Below, piece by piece: positions 63,186 to 64,000 of a stretch of 64,000 nt of DNA (position 1 is the stretch's first letter; every line of letters starts with the position of its first letter). The stretch lies in assembly GCF_051851475.1 (NCBI RefSeq), contig NZ_JBPUSJ010000007.1:124001-188000 (forward strand), in the 5' to 3' direction. Position numbers and translations under genes: made by a program. The stretch is from Carboxylicivirga taeanensis (lineage in GTDB: Bacteria; Bacteroidota; Bacteroidia; Bacteroidales; Marinilabiliaceae). The notes beneath the pieces are model-generated. The model ran no database searches and was not told where the DNA came from. It saw only the letters and a program-made list of their open reading frames with translations.

Positions 63186-64000
63186 ATGAAAAAGGGAGAT
63201 TGGTATTCAGAGGAGGATTTTTATTCGGTAAAAAAGATTGATGCTCACTTACACTATTACACCCGTAGTAATACATTTCTAAAACATGCACAAAAGTGCA
63301 ATATACACCTGGTTTCAATCAATGTTGATTTCCAGGAGAGCGAGTGGCTGCCACTGCCCGAGCAAAACCAACTTGCCCGTTTTCACAAACAAAACACGCC
63401 CCAATTCTATTCCTATATAGGGGCTATCCCAATGGCCAATCCGGTTACCAGCGAATCAATTCAAGCAGCCTGCAAACACATTCCTGCTGAAATGGCAGGT
63501 GGAGCAATTGGCGTTAAACTGTGGAAAAATATTGGGATGAAACACACATACAAGAATAAGCTTGTCATGATTAATCATCCGGTTTTAGTTCCGCTGCTGC
63601 AGTACCTTGAAACAAACCACATCCCCTTACTGGGCCATTTTGGCGAACCTCTTAACTGCTGGCTACCAGTAAACGAAATGACCGTTGAGTCGGACAGGCG
63701 CTATTATCAAAATCACCCCGAATTTCACATGCATTTGCATCCCCACATGCCAGCTCATGCCGACCATATTGAGGCCTGCAACGAGGTGTTGGCGCGTCAC
63801 CCGCAACTGCGTTTTATTGGCGCCCATTTAGGCAGCAGCGAATACAGTATTGAAGCCATTGCCAAGCGACTGGACGCTTATCCTAACATGTATATGGATT
63901 TAGCCGAACGTGTGTGTCACCTGCAACATCAGGCTGTGCAAAACCACCAAGGGGTGTATGATTTTATGATTAAATACCAGGACCGCCTGCTCTATGGTTC
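63186..64000 (+). CDS. amidohydrolase-2-type TIM-barrel hydrolase, cut by window edge
   Basis: The first 271 or so residues of a metal-dependent hydrolase or decarboxylase-like TIM barrel. It opens with KKGDWYSEEDFYSVKKIDAHLHYY, where DAHLH is the barrel's first metal motif. HFGEPLNCW, FHMHLHPHMPAHADH, FIGAHLGS and MYMDLAER follow. The frame is open to the end of the window. No signal peptide is seen. It is divergent from the DeoR-type gene, which suggests sugar or sugar-acid catabolism. Confidence 0.85.
   Translation, partial: MKKGDWYSEEDFYSVKKIDAHLHYYTRSNTFLKHAQKCNIHLVSINVDFQESEWLPLPEQNQLARFHKQNTPQFYSYIGAIPMANPVTSESIQAACKHIPAEMAGGAIGVKLWKNIGMKHTYKNKLVMINHPVLVPLLQYLETNHIPLLGHFGEPLNCWLPVNEMTVESDRRYYQNHPEFHMHLHPHMPAHADHIEACNEVLARHPQLRFIGAHLGSSEYSIEAIAKRLDAYPNMYMDLAERVCHLQHQAVQNHQGVYDFMIKYQDRLLYG

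Noticed and set aside
1..64000. CRISPR arrays, tRNA or rRNA genes, insertion sequences, prophage genes
   Set aside because: I looked for regular spaced repeats, cloverleaf-like segments, transposase motifs and phage structural genes and saw none; a tRNAscan or IS database search could still find a diverged case.

Overview
This window looks like a chromosomal segment of a Bacteroidota bacterium. The evidence is a SusC/SusD pair driven by an ECF sigma/FecR pair, a type IX secretion C-terminal domain, a PG0541-type partner of an RND pump, a Bacteroidota-style fur-purA neighbourhood, and TAnnTTTG-type -7 promoter boxes. The sulfatase and T9SS cargo would suit a marine or polysaccharide-degrading Bacteroidales/Marinilabiliales-like organism, but that placement is inference. 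I see no rRNA, tRNA, CRISPR array, insertion sequence or prophage. About 48 protein genes are supported, two of them cut by the window edges.

Layout. 1-12.5 kb (minus strand): a glycan-uptake locus with ECF sigma, FecR, SusC with STN domain, SusD, a 1393-residue surface BNR/PKD/GEVED protein and a sulfatase. 12.7-18.6 kb: an M49-like zinc peptidase lipoprotein, a small membrane protein, two rhodanese/CoA-disulfide-reductase type sulfur genes, a broken four-helix-bundle gene and a Crp/Fnr regulator; a Crp-type palindrome lies upstream of the disulfide reductase gene. 18.6-25.3 kb: a 1236-residue phosphoesterase / kinase-like / beta-barrel protein overlapping an SdiA-regulated-type propeller lipoprotein, a PycTM-like membrane protein with a very good promoter, and a ThrE-type exporter.

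25.5-32.6 kb (plus strand): housekeeping genes for an rRNA methyltransferase, a FabK-like flavoenzyme, an active/inactive M16 peptidase pair and the Rel (p)ppGpp enzyme. 32.8-39.6 kb (minus strand): a TetR-TolC-adaptor-RND-PG0541 efflux operon. 40.1-43.9 kb: fur, purA, a D-threonine-aldolase-like PLP enzyme and a K+ channel. 44.0-47.9 kb: a pair of lipoproteins (CsgG/LpoB-like and LPP20-like) and an AbgT transporter.

48.1-53.1 kb (minus strand): a LytTR two-component module with one intact histidine kinase, one degenerate kinase and a response regulator. Beside it is an exported helical-repeat protein gene whose upstream region carries 12-bp direct repeats with a 21-bp period, the arrangement expected for LytTR binding. 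53.3-64 kb: an aldo/keto reductase plus M64 peptidase, a YbdG-like MscS channel, an Lrp regulator, a split 5'-nucleotidase with an unknown partner, an internally duplicated unknown protein, YaaA, a DeoR regulator and a cut amidohydrolase.

The strongest leads are the phosphoesterase/kinase-like/barrel protein, the LytTR module with its pseudokinase and linked target site, the Crp site before the double-rhodanese reductase, and the orphan PycTM-like gene.
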